DNA of 18,127 nt, taken from an uncultured Pseudomonas sp. Lineage in GTDB: Bacteria > Pseudomonadota > Gammaproteobacteria > Pseudomonadales > Pseudomonadaceae. Of this stretch, positions 6,737 to 14,594 are shown piece by piece (the first letter of the stretch is position 1; the number at the start of each line of letters is the position of its first letter). The notes below the pieces were generated by a model, which saw nothing but the letters and a program-made list of their open reading frames with translations, was not told where the DNA came from and did no database searches. The stretch spans positions 1 to 18,127 of the forward strand of contig CAMPJN010000025.1 of assembly GCA_946886875.1 (NCBI GenBank). The letters are read 5' to 3'. The translations under genes were made by a program, and so were the position numbers.

Positions 6737-8565
6737 GCGTAAGTACCCACCAGTTTCAAGCTGCTCACACCTTCCTGCGCCTTTAGCAGATCGGCACCGG
6801 TGTGATGACAGAGAATCTCGCTTCCGCCGGCGATGTTGCGACGCGGCGGCGCGCTGCGATTGCACAGGCCGTCGATGCGCACCGGGCAGCGATCGAGGAA
6901 CGGACAGAGATGCGCGTCGCTGGCCAGCTCGCCGATCGGCGGCAGCGCGCCGTGAGCCGCCCCGCAATTTTCCAGCCAGCCCTGGCGCAGCTCCGGTACC
7001 GAATTGGTCAACAGGTTGGTGTAGGGGTGGAACGGCGCTTGGCCGAACGCCTGCTGATCGCCGGCCTCGACCTTGTGGCCGCTGTACATCACCACTATGT
7101 CGTCGCACAGCGCACGTACGGTGGAGATGTCATGGCTGATGAACAGGTAGGAAACCCCCAGCTCACGACGCAGGTCGCGCAGCAGTTCGAGAATCGCCGC
7201 GCCCACCACCGTATCCAGCGCCGAGGTCACTTCGTCGCAGAGGATCAGATCCGGCTCCGCCGCCAGCGCCCGCGCCAGGTTGACGCGCTGCTTCTGGCCA
7301 CCGGACAACTCGCCGGGCCGGCGCTGGGCAAGGCTGGCCGGCAACTGCACCAGCTCCAGCAACTCGGCAATCCGACGCTGCTGCTGCGCACCCTTCATGC
7401 CGTGATAGAAACGCAGCGGACGGCCGAGGATCTGTTCGATGCTGTGCTTTGGGTTCAGCGCCGTATCGGCGTTCTGGAAGACGAACTGAACGCGGCGGAA
7501 CTGCTCGCGGGTACGGCCATCCAGGGTCCTGCTGAGCGGCTGGCCGTCGAGCAGGATATGTCCGGCCGATGTCGGTGCCAGGCCGGCGATGGCCTGCGCC
7601 AGGGTGGTTTTCCCCGATCCCGACTCGCCGATCACACCGACCGCCGCACCGCGCCGTATCTTCAGATCGACATCCTGCAGCACCTTCTTGGTGCCATAGC
7701 AAATCTCCAGACCGCGGATGTCGAGCAGCACATCCTCTTCCGCCGAAGCCGCCTCTTGATCGCCCGCGCCCTGGCGCGCCGCCGGCCTTATCGCGGCCAG
7801 CAAGCTGCGGGTATAGGGATGCTCCGGCGCGGCGAGAATCTGCTCGGTCGGGTTGTTTTCCTGGATCTGGCCGTTGCGCAGTACAACGATGCGGTCGGCC
7901 ATCTGCGCCACCACCGCCAGATCATGAGAGACGTAAATTGCCGTGGTGCCGCGTTCACGCACCACCTTTTTGAACGCCCGCAGCACTTCGATCTGGGTCG
8001 TGACATCCAACGCAGTGGTCGGCTCGTCGAGGATCACCAGTGCCGGATCGGTGATCAGCGCCATCGCCGCCATCAGCCGCTGCAACTGCCCACCCGAGAC
8101 CTGGTGCGGATAGCGCGCGCCGATACGTTCCGGTTCCGGCAGCGCCAGCTCGCGGAACAGCTCGACAGCCTTGGCCTGCGCCTGCTTGCGCGACAGCACG
8201 CCGTGGATCAACGCGCTTTCGATCACCTGATCCATGATGCTTTTGGACGGATTGAATGCCGCGGCTGCGCTCTGCGCGATATAGGCCACGGTGCGCCCGC
8301 GCAGCTTTGCCAGCTCGGCATCCGACAGTTTCAGCACGTCGACATCGCCGACCCGTACCGAGCCGCCGACGATACGGCAACCCGAGCGGGCATAACCCAT
8401 CAGCGACAGCGCTATGGTGCTCTTGCCGGAACCGGACTCGCCGATCAGCGCCAGTACTTCGCCTTTGTTCAGGCTGAAATCGGCACCGTGCACGATAGGT
8501 ACATCGATGCCGTCTTCGTTACGTGCGGCCACGCGCAGGCCGCTTACCCTGACGATTTCGTTCAT
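6733..8565 (-). CDS. Fused double-ATPase of a dipeptide/oligopeptide-type ABC importer (DppD-DppF fusion type)
   Basis: A 610-aa ATPase with two complete nucleotide-binding domains. NBD1 has Walker A GESGSGKST (42-50), signature VSGGQ (156-160) and Walker B LVILDE (176-181). NBD2 has Walker A GESGSGKTT (313-321), signature LSGGQ (420-424) and Walker B LILCDE (440-445). After NBD2 comes the oligopeptide-family C-terminal extension with a Cys-rich patch (CPFLDRCP ... CNR ... CHH), which binds an iron-sulfur cluster in some relatives. The start is taken as ATG 8565 because GGAG lies 7 nt upstream and the permease stop is one base away. An in-frame ATG at 8625 would overlap the permease by 59 nt. 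It should power import through the two adjacent permeases. Confidence 0.95.
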   Translation of the reverse strand: MNEIVRVSGLRVAARNEDGIDVPIVHGADFSLNKGEVLALIGESGSGKSTIALSLMGYARSGCRIVGGSVRVGDVDVLKLSDAELAKLRGRTVAYIAQSAAAAFNPSKSIMDQVIESALIHGVLSRKQAQAKAVELFRELALPEPERIGARYPHQVSGGQLQRLMAAMALITDPALVILDEPTTALDVTTQIEVLRAFKKVVRERGTTAIYVSHDLAVVAQMADRIVVLRNGQIQENNPTEQILAAPEHPYTRSLLAAIRPAARQGAGDQEAASAEEDVLLDIRGLEICYGTKKVLQDVDLKIRRGAAVGVIGESGSGKTTLAQAIAGLAPTSAGHILLDGQPLSRTLDGRTREQFRRVQFVFQNADTALNPKHSIEQILGRPLRFYHGMKGAQQQRRIAELLELVQLPASLAQRRPGELSGGQKQRVNLARALAAEPDLILCDEVTSALDTVVGAAILELLRDLRRELGVSYLFISHDISTVRALCDDIVVMYSGHKVEAGDQQAFGQAPFHPYTNLLTNSVPELRQGWLENCGAAHGALPPIGELASDAHLCPFLDRCPVRIDGLCNRSAPPRRNIAGGSEILCHHTGADLLKAQEGVSSLKLVGTYA

Positions 8566-8566
8566 C

Positions 8567-9481
8567 TCACTTCTCCATCTCGCGCTTGGATCGCCCGCCG
8601 AAGCTGTCGATGAGCAGGTTGACACCCATGGTCAGGGTGGCGATGGCGACCGCCGGTGCCAGCACGGCCGGGGCACCCTCGGCCAGGCCCTGGATGTTTT
8701 CCCGCACCAGCGAGCCCCAATCAGCGTCCGGCGGCTGCACGCCCAGCCCAAGGAAACTCATCGCGCTGAGCAGCAGCACCACATAAACGAAGCGCAGGCC
8801 AAAGTCGGTCATCACCGGGCGCAGCATGTTCGGCAGCACTTCGATGAAGATGATGTAGGGCATGGCTTCGCCGCGGGTACGCGCAACCCGGACGAAGTCC
8901 ATGGTCATGACGTTCACCGCGACCGCACGCGAGATACGGAAGGAACCCGGCATATAGGCGAAGGCGGCCATCAGCAGCAACAGCGGCACCGAGGAGCCGA
9001 ACGACGCCACCATCAGCAGGGCAAAAATCTTGTTCGGGATCGCGATCAGCGCATCCTGGGTGCGGCTTATGAGTGCATCGACCCAGCCACCGGAAGCGGC
9101 CGCCACCAGCGCCAGTACCACACCAGCCGTGCAGGCCAGCGCTGTTGCCGCCAACGCCACACCAATGGTGTAAGGCGCGCCGTGCAATAAGCGACTGAGG
9201 ATATCCCGCCCCAGGTAGTCGGTACCCAAGGGAAACTGCAGGCTGAGCGGGCCGAAGTAACCGTCGCTGATCATGGCGTTGGCATCGTGAGGCGCGAATA
9301 GCGGCCCGGCGACGGCCATCAGCGCCCAGAAGGCCACGATCAGCAGACCGATGACGCCGCTGAAAGACAGCGTGAACCGGCGCCGGCGTGTCCGCACCGG
9401 CTCGTTAGGTCCATCCTGCTTCAGGGCGTTATCCTTGCCGCTGCCGATGCCCGCTTTGGGTGAAAGACTGTTCGATTTCAT
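8567..9481 (-). CDS. ABC transporter permease, DppC/OppC type
   Basis: Inner-membrane permease of 304 aa. It has a 40-residue basic cytoplasmic N-terminus (RTRRRR) typical of DppC, then a first membrane segment (GVIGLLIVAFWALMAVAG). The periplasmic stretch GPLFAPHDAN and the LGTDYLGRDILSRLLHGA motif are diagnostic of OppC/DppC. The EAA loop that docks the ATPase is FVRVARTRGEAMPYIIFIEV followed by LPN. The ATG overlaps the stop of the DppB-like gene as ATGA, and the stop is one base from the ATPase start, so the four transporter genes are tightly packed. Substrate class is peptides, amino-acid conjugates, opines or similar; this cannot be narrowed from the permease. Confidence 0.95.
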   Translation of the reverse strand: MKSNSLSPKAGIGSGKDNALKQDGPNEPVRTRRRRFTLSFSGVIGLLIVAFWALMAVAGPLFAPHDANAMISDGYFGPLSLQFPLGTDYLGRDILSRLLHGAPYTIGVALAATALACTAGVVLALVAAASGGWVDALISRTQDALIAIPNKIFALLMVASFGSSVPLLLLMAAFAYMPGSFRISRAVAVNVMTMDFVRVARTRGEAMPYIIFIEVLPNMLRPVMTDFGLRFVYVVLLLSAMSFLGLGVQPPDADWGSLVRENIQGLAEGAPAVLAPAVAIATLTMGVNLLIDSFGGRSKREMEK

Positions 9482-10431
9482 TTGCGCAGCCTCGGGTTGG
9501 ATAGAATTGCACAGAGGTCAGCCAGCAGAACCAGCACCAGAAAACCCAGGCTAAACAACATCACGCACGCCTGAATCAGCGGCATGTCCCGCGTGACCAC
9601 ACCGTTTACCATCAGCGTTGCTACGCCCGGATAGTTGAAGATCGACTCGACGATGACTACGCCGCCCAGCAAGTACGACAGGCTCAGCGCCACGGCATTG
9701 GCGATCGGCCCGATCGCATTGGGCAGCGCATGGCGAAGCACCACCCGGATCGGGCGCGCCCCTTTGAGCACTGCCATTTCGACATAGGAGGCGCTGAGCT
9801 GATCGATCACCGCAGCCCGCGTCATGCGTGCCATCTGCGCCGTCAGTACGCAGCACAGCGTCAGCACCGGCAACGCGTAGACGCGAATCAGTTCACCGAG
9901 CGATTCGACCTCGACATTGCGCGACAGCGCCGACAGCCAGCCCAGCTTGACCGCGAAGATTAGTACCGCGATGGTGGCGATCAGGAACTCCGGCACGGAG
10001 ACGGCGAACACCGCCAGCATGTTGCTGTAACGGTCGAAGATAGAGCCTCGGTACATCGCCGACAGAATCCCGATCGTCAGCGCCAGCGGCACCGAGACCA
10101 GCGCGGTGACCGCTGCCAGGCTCAGGGTATTGGGCAACCGGCTGGCGATCATTGCGTCGACCGGCATGCCGTTGACCAGGGAAATGCCGGGATTGCCGGT
10201 GAGCAGCCCGCCCAGCCAATTCAAGTAACGCAGGTATACGGGTAAATCCAGGCCTAACTGCGCACGCAGCGCCGCCAGCGCTTCCGGAGTTGCCTCTTGA
10301 CCGAGCTGCTCTTGGACCGCGTCACCCGGTAATAGGCTGGTGAGGAAAAACACCACGAGCGACACGATAAGCAGCGTAAGCACGCCTACAGCCAAGCGAG
10401 CACCGACTAGGCGTGCAATAGTGCTGTTCAT
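9478..10431 (-). CDS. ABC transporter permease, DppB/OppB type
   Basis: Inner-membrane permease of 317 aa with about six membrane segments. The N-terminal membrane helix is followed by the SLLPGD motif and then EALAALRAQLGLDLPVYLRY, a canonical OppB/DppB signature. The EAA loop is YVEMAVLKGARPIRVVLRHA followed by LPN. The end (LLADLCAILSNPRLRK) corresponds to the family's usual DPR ending. The ATG at 10431 has AGGG 7 nt upstream. It is separated from the binding-protein gene by 82 nt carrying a stem-loop (10453-10481), and overlaps the second permease by 4 nt. Confidence 0.95.
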   Translation of the reverse strand: MNSTIARLVGARLAVGVLTLLIVSLVVFFLTSLLPGDAVQEQLGQEATPEALAALRAQLGLDLPVYLRYLNWLGGLLTGNPGISLVNGMPVDAMIASRLPNTLSLAAVTALVSVPLALTIGILSAMYRGSIFDRYSNMLAVFAVSVPEFLIATIAVLIFAVKLGWLSALSRNVEVESLGELIRVYALPVLTLCCVLTAQMARMTRAAVIDQLSASYVEMAVLKGARPIRVVLRHALPNAIGPIANAVALSLSYLLGGVVIVESIFNYPGVATLMVNGVVTRDMPLIQACVMLFSLGFLVLVLLADLCAILSNPRLRK

Positions 10432-10452
10432 AATTGATCCCTTTACTTAGTA

Positions 10453-10481
10453 GCGCCGCCTGCATGACCCGCAGGCGACGC
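10453..10481 (-). other. Intergenic stem-loop between solute-binding protein and permease genes
   Basis: In the minus-strand RNA an 11-bp stem (GCGUCGCCUGC pairing with GCAGGCGGCGC, one G-U pair) closes a 7-nt loop. No U-run follows. Such hairpins after binding-protein genes in ABC operons are known to protect the upstream mRNA or partly stop transcription. That gives more binding protein than membrane components, so this is the likely role. Confidence 0.6.
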
Positions 10482-10513
10482 CTTGGTTATCGAGCTATCG
10501 TCGCAGCATTCGC

Positions 10514-12157
10514 TCAGGCATCCAGCCAGACGTGCTCGGCGAACATGTAGCCCATCAACCCACCGAGTGGATGAGGGGTAAGGCCTTTCAACTTGGTGTT
10601 GTGGCCATCGAGGCTGCTATTGAACTGCGGAATACCGATACCGCAGTGTTCATGCACCAGCACCTGCATATCGGCATACATCTGCTTACGCTTGGCGTCG
10701 TCGGTCTCACCGCGCGCGGCAACCAGCAACTGGTCGAACTGTTCGTTCTTCCAGCCCGACTCGTTCATCCCAGCACTGGACTGGTAGAACAGGCTGAACA
10801 TCAGATCGGCGGTCGGACGTGCACTGATCGAGCCGAAGCCCAGCGGATGCTTCATCCAGTGATTGGACCAGTAGCCGTCTGCCGGCACCCGTTTGATATC
10901 GAGTTTGAGGCCGATCTGCTGCGCCGAGAGCTGCAGCAACTGAGCGATGTCCAGCGAGCCGGTAGCGGCTTCGGAAGCCACGATAGACAGGGAGCGTCCG
11001 GTCAGGCCGGATTTCTGCAGGTGGAACTTGGCCTTCTCCGGGTCGTACTCACGTTGTGGCAGACCGGCGAAATGGTAACGACTGCTGGGGGCGATCGGCT
11101 GGTCGTTGGCGATCTTGCCGTAGCCACGGAAGGCAGCCCGATTGATCTGTTTGCGATCAAGCAGATGCTTCATCGCCAGGACGAAGTCCGGGTTCTGCGC
11201 CGGGCCCAGGTCATCGCGCATCACCAGGTTGGTATAACCACCGGTCGGGGTCTCCATCAACTCGACTTTGTCACTGTCCAGGATGCGCGAAACCGAACGC
11301 GGATTGACCGGGTTGATCAGGTCCACATCACCGGCGAGCAGGGCACTGATACGAGCGGCCTCGTCGGGGATCGAGAAGAACTCGATTTCGTCGAGGTAGG
11401 GCAGGCCCGGCTTCCAATAACTGGCGTTGCGCACAGCAATCGAGCGCACGCCTGGCTGGAATTCCGCGCATTTGAAAGGCCCGGTACCATTGGCAATGGC
11501 GAAATCGGTGGTGCCGTCACGTACGATGAGGAAGTGCGTCGTGGCGAGAATGGCAGGCAGGTCGGCGTTCGCGCTGGCCAAGCGGATTTGCACTTCATCT
11601 GGCCCAGTAGCTTTCACCTCCTCGAGCTGCTGCGCAATGGTCAGCACCTTGGAACCAGTCTCCGGCACCTTGTGGCGAGTCAACGAATAGACGACATCGG
11701 CCGAGGTGAATGGTTTGCCATCGTGGAACACCACGTCCTTGCGCAGCTTGATGGTCCAGGAAATAGCATCGGTGGTATCGAACGACTCCGCCAGGGCCAT
11801 GCGCGGCGCCAGTTGCGCGTCCAGCGTCGTCAGACCGCTATAAAACATGTTGTGGCGACAGTAATCGGTGTAATTGCCGCCCTTTGCCGGGTCTAGCGTA
11901 TCGGCGGTCGAGCTGGTCGCACTGGCGACCTTGATGCGGCCACCACGCTTGCCTTTGCCCGTGCTGCCGACTGTTGAGGCGAACACTTGGCCAGCCGAGC
12001 CGAACAGGCTACCTGCACCTGCTACAGCAACTCCAGCCAGCCCTAACATACGCAGTGCATCACGACGCGACATGCCCCGGTTGAGCCCTTCAAAAACTCG
12101 TAGGCTTTCTTCGCCTGTGATCAACTGGGAGTCAACTTTGTTTTTATTGTCAGTCAT
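10514..12157 (-). CDS. Periplasmic solute-binding protein of family 5 (peptide/opine type) with Tat signal
   Basis: A 547-aa SBP_bac_5 protein that captures substrate in the periplasm for the adjacent DppBC-type permease. An unusually long 29-residue N-region precedes the twin-arginine motif SRRDALR (30-36). A hydrophobic stretch (LGLAGVAVAGAG) and a likely AxA-like cleavage site after Ala60 (QVFA-S) follow. Export folded via Tat is thus predicted. The mature part has the family landmarks: TLDPAKGGNYTDY, SWTIKLRKDVVFHDGKPFTS, DVVYSL, GTGPFK. The C-terminus lacks nothing obvious. The ATG at 12157 has AAGG about 10 nt upstream; ATG at codon 29 is an alternative start that keeps the Tat motif. 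An 85-nt gap separates it from the oxidase gene upstream. Confidence 0.93.
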   Translation of the reverse strand: MTDNKNKVDSQLITGEESLRVFEGLNRGMSRRDALRMLGLAGVAVAGAGSLFGSAGQVFASTVGSTGKGKRGGRIKVASATSSTADTLDPAKGGNYTDYCRHNMFYSGLTTLDAQLAPRMALAESFDTTDAISWTIKLRKDVVFHDGKPFTSADVVYSLTRHKVPETGSKVLTIAQQLEEVKATGPDEVQIRLASANADLPAILATTHFLIVRDGTTDFAIANGTGPFKCAEFQPGVRSIAVRNASYWKPGLPYLDEIEFFSIPDEAARISALLAGDVDLINPVNPRSVSRILDSDKVELMETPTGGYTNLVMRDDLGPAQNPDFVLAMKHLLDRKQINRAAFRGYGKIANDQPIAPSSRYHFAGLPQREYDPEKAKFHLQKSGLTGRSLSIVASEAATGSLDIAQLLQLSAQQIGLKLDIKRVPADGYWSNHWMKHPLGFGSISARPTADLMFSLFYQSSAGMNESGWKNEQFDQLLVAARGETDDAKRKQMYADMQVLVHEHCGIGIPQFNSSLDGHNTKLKGLTPHPLGGLMGYMFAEHVWLDA

Positions 12158-12242
12158 CTCGGTTCTACCTTTAGAAAGTGCTAAGGCTCGAATGCTCGCT
12201 CATTGGCGGAGCGTCTTTTTTAGGTGAAGCAACTGCATAAAT

Positions 12243-13517
12243 TCAGTGCAGGTAATCCTGTAGCCGGTAATACGCACCTACCATCGGCAGGAACCAGGGC
12301 TTGCCGAAATGCCCGGGAATCGCCGGCCAGTTCAACTCCCGCCAAGGGTTGGCTTCGACTTTGCCGTCCATGACCTCGGCCATGACCTGGCCCATATGCA
12401 CCGACATCTGCACGCCATGGCCGCTGTAGCCCATGGAGTGGTAAACCCCGCCATGCTGGCCGGCGCGCGGCAAGCGATCGGAGGTCATGTCCACCAAGCC
12501 GCCCCAGCAGTAATCGACCTTGACCTGGGCCAACTGCGGGAACATCTGCACCATCGCCGCCTGCAGCACCTTGCCGCTCTTGGCGTCGGAGTTCGCACCG
12601 GACATGGCGAAGCGCGCCCGGCCACCGAACAGCAGGCGGTTGTCCGGGGTCAGCCGGAAGTAATTACCGATGATGCGGCTGGTGACGTAAGAGCGACGGG
12701 CCGGCAGCAGGCTGTCGATCAAGGCCTGGGGCAGCACTTCGGTGGCGATCACAAAGCTGCCCACCGGCACTATCCGCCGCCGGTACCAACCCATGTCGCC
12801 GTGCTGGCAAGCGCCGGTCGCCAGCAGAATCTGCTTGGCTTGCAGCGAACCCTTGCTGGTGTTGATCCGATAGCCATTGGCGTTGGCTTGCCAGTCGCTG
12901 ACCGGGGTGTGCTGGTAGATCAGCGCGCCGCGCTGTACGGCAGCCTCCGCCAAGCCGACGCCGAAGCGACCGATGTGCATCTGCACGCCGTTGCGTTGCA
13001 ACAGGCCGCCGTGGAATTGCGCCGAGCCGACTTCCGCCCGGGTTTCCTCCATGGACAGCAGCTCGACGTCGGCGTCGACTTCCCGCCGAATCAATTCGCA
13101 GGTCCGCGCCAGCCCTTCGTAATGCAGGGGTTTTGCCGCCAGCTTGAGCTTGCCGTTACGCTTGAGGTCGCAGGCGATCTGCTCCTGCTCCACCAGCGCG
13201 ACCACGGTCTGCACCGCGCTTTCGTAGGCCCGGTAATAGGCACGCGCCCTGTCGGCACCCAGGCTTGCGCTTAGCGCGGTGTAGTCCTGGGCAACGCCAG
13301 TACTGCAGTGCCCACCATTGCGCCCGGAGGCTTCGCCGATCACCCGGCCGCCCTCCAGCACCACTACCTTGGCGCCCTTCATGGCCAATGTGCGAGCCGC
13401 CGACAAGCCGGTAAGACCGCCACCGACAATGGCGACATCCACCTGATCGGGCAGCGCACCGCTCTGCGCACCGGTGAACGCCGGTGCGGTATCTAGCCAG
13501 TAGGATTCACTGTGCAT
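12243..13517 (-). CDS. FAD-dependent amine oxidase/dehydrogenase, PuuB-like DAO family
   Basis: A 424-aa flavoprotein. The N-terminus SESYWLDTAPAF resembles the SxYY/W start of gamma-glutamylputrescine oxidases. The FAD fold VAIVGGGLTGLSA is at 28-40, with Glu55 in VVVLEGG and the conserved flavin loop GEASGRNGG at 61-69. A C-terminal SMGYSGHGVQMSVHMG FAD contact is present. Members oxidise secondary or primary amines to imine/aldehyde plus ammonia or amine, with oxygen or a quinone as acceptor. The start is taken as ATG 13517, preceded by AAGGGG 6 nt upstream and 37 nt after the HAD stop. The longer frame to 13640 would overlap the HAD gene by 86 nt. It is a different branch of DAO proteins from the FAD subunit at 3871-5025, so the operon encodes two distinct amine-oxidising flavoenzymes. 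Confidence 0.9.
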   Translation of the reverse strand: MHSESYWLDTAPAFTGAQSGALPDQVDVAIVGGGLTGLSAARTLAMKGAKVVVLEGGRVIGEASGRNGGHCSTGVAQDYTALSASLGADRARAYYRAYESAVQTVVALVEQEQIACDLKRNGKLKLAAKPLHYEGLARTCELIRREVDADVELLSMEETRAEVGSAQFHGGLLQRNGVQMHIGRFGVGLAEAAVQRGALIYQHTPVSDWQANANGYRINTSKGSLQAKQILLATGACQHGDMGWYRRRIVPVGSFVIATEVLPQALIDSLLPARRSYVTSRIIGNYFRLTPDNRLLFGGRARFAMSGANSDAKSGKVLQAAMVQMFPQLAQVKVDYCWGGLVDMTSDRLPRAGQHGGVYHSMGYSGHGVQMSVHMGQVMAEVMDGKVEANPWRELNWPAIPGHFGKPWFLPMVGAYYRLQDYLH

Positions 13518-13554
13518 GTCCAACCCCTTTGCCTTGAAGAGCCACCGTTGAGGA

Positions 13555-14223
13555 TCAGAGACCGACCAAGCCGGCCAAGCCACCGATATCGGAGATTTGC
13601 CGGTAGCTGTAGCAAGTGTTGCCTGGCTGCTCGTGGCCACGGGCGACGAAGGCCTTGTTCTTGATCTTCATATCGTCGGCCGACATCAGGTCGTAGCGGA
13701 AACTCGAAGACACATGAAGAAGGTCTTCCGGACCGCAACCAAGGTTGTCGAGCAGGTACTCGAAGGCTTGCAGGCGAGGCTTATAGGCTTGGGCCTGCTG
13801 AGCGGTGAAAACCTTGTGGAAAGGCACGCCCAGCTTGTCGACGTTGGACATGATCTGCTCGTCCATCGCATTGGATAAAATCACCAGGGGAATCTTGTCG
13901 GCGATCTTCGCCAGGCCGGCCGTCACATCGGGATGCGGGCCCCAGGTAGGCACGGCGTCGTAGTAAAGCTGACCTTCACCGCGGTATTCGATGCCCCAAC
14001 GCTTGCACAAGCGCGAGATGGCGGTCTTGAGGATTTCGTCATAAGGACGCCAGTCACCCATCACCTGATCCAAGCGATACGCGGTGAAATCCTTGACGAA
14101 CTGGTCCATCTGCTCAGGGGCGACGCGATCGGCGAACAACTCGCGGGTCAACGGGCCCATCTGGAAGTTGGTCAGCGTGCCGTAGCAGTCGAAGGTGATG
14201 TACTTGGGTCGAAGAAAGCTCAT
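13555..14223 (-). CDS. HAD-superfamily hydrolase, type II haloacid dehalogenase-like
   Basis: A 222-aa subfamily IA HAD protein. Motif I is FDCYGTLTNF with nucleophile Asp12 and Tyr14 at the second position, as in haloacid dehalogenases (phosphatases have Asp there). Motif II is VILSNA with Ser117, and the motif III Lys148 lies in AYKP. Motif IV is HVSSSFRYDLMSADD (170-184). The canonical L-2-haloacid dehalogenase reads SSNGFD here, so the Asn that helps activate water is not conserved in the simple alignment. A reaction other than dehalogenation is therefore possible. AGGA lies 8 nt before ATG 14223. It is the first gene of the long catabolic operon. Role unknown. Confidence 0.88.
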   Translation of the reverse strand: MSFLRPKYITFDCYGTLTNFQMGPLTRELFADRVAPEQMDQFVKDFTAYRLDQVMGDWRPYDEILKTAISRLCKRWGIEYRGEGQLYYDAVPTWGPHPDVTAGLAKIADKIPLVILSNAMDEQIMSNVDKLGVPFHKVFTAQQAQAYKPRLQAFEYLLDNLGCGPEDLLHVSSSFRYDLMSADDMKIKNKAFVARGHEQPGNTCYSYRQISDIGGLAGLVGL

Positions 14224-14514
14224 GAGTGCGGTCCTGAATGATGGTTGAGGTCATGACGGAGCAAGCAGTTACTCCGTTCGGGAGGCGTCGGTGCAACGCT
14301 GCATCACGATTTCATTACAACACCATGAAACCAGCATATGCCGTTTAAAGCGTGCGTCACTCAGTACAAACCACCGTTTTATGGGTCGGCCTCAGCAGAG
14401 CCTGCGGAGCGCTCCAAAACCGGGCAACCCCCCTGCTCATGCACCTTAGCGGGCTATCGAAACGCCCGCCCGACCACCCCACTCCTCTAGTGCCGCAGAA
14501 CCTACGCCGGCCCC
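14224..14514. promoter_or_regulatory. Upstream control region of the ten-gene operon (no gene)
   Basis: This stretch lies between the operon's first start codon and the aldehyde-dehydrogenase terminator. I see no credible ORF. It must contain the operon promoter on the minus strand, but I could not find a convincing -35/-10 or -24/-12 pair. Visible structure: TTTCAT-N9-ATGAAA at 14310-14330, an operator-sized dyad; ACGGAG-N10-CTCCGT at 14256-14277, which would be a weak 5'-UTR hairpin; and the 8-bp palindrome GCATATGC near 14334-14341. Confidence 0.45.
14310..14330. promoter_or_regulatory. Candidate operator dyad TTTCAT-N9-ATGAAA
   Basis: Two perfect 6-nt inverted half-sites spaced by 9 nt, about 87-107 nt upstream of the HAD start codon, which is where an activator or repressor of the operon would bind. 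AT-rich relative to its surroundings. No cognate regulator gene is in the window, so the assignment rests on symmetry and position only. Confidence 0.3.
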
Positions 14515-14556
14515 AACGAAAACGGGCGTGCCCCTGAGGACACGCCCGTTTTCGTT
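14515..14556. terminator. Strong bidirectional Rho-independent terminator after the aldehyde dehydrogenase gene
   Basis: AACGAAAACGGGCGTG and its exact reverse complement CACGCCCGTTTTCGTT flank a 10-nt loop. The GC-rich inner stem CGGGCGTG/CACGCCCG is followed by TTTTCGTT on both strands because of the symmetry. It lies 38 nt past the aldehyde-dehydrogenase stop and separates that gene from the long operon. Confidence 0.9.
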
Positions 14557-14594
14557 GCCGCGAGGCTCGAGGCCGGCGACGCCGACCAGTGGAT

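Noticed and set aside
6802..8613. 603-codon open frame on the plus strand, antisense to the ATPase gene
   Set aside because: It mirrors a clearly conserved two-domain ATPase. The plus-strand product has no recognisable domain and is rich in His, Arg, Gln and Ala, typical of antisense frames in GC-rich genes.
12243..13517. Classical Puu putrescine pathway
   Set aside because: An oxidase and an aldehyde dehydrogenase are present, but no gamma-glutamylputrescine synthetase, gamma-Glu-GABA hydrolase or putrescine permease is seen.
14224..14514. Sigma-54 promoter for the long operon
   Set aside because: I found no GG-N10-GC pair with good flanks in the right orientation; TGCAACGCTGCATCA near 14292 fails at the -24 element.
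14352..14537. Small plus-strand gene in the gap before the terminator
   Set aside because: 61 codons, no convincing ribosome-binding site, no domain, and it runs into the terminator stem.
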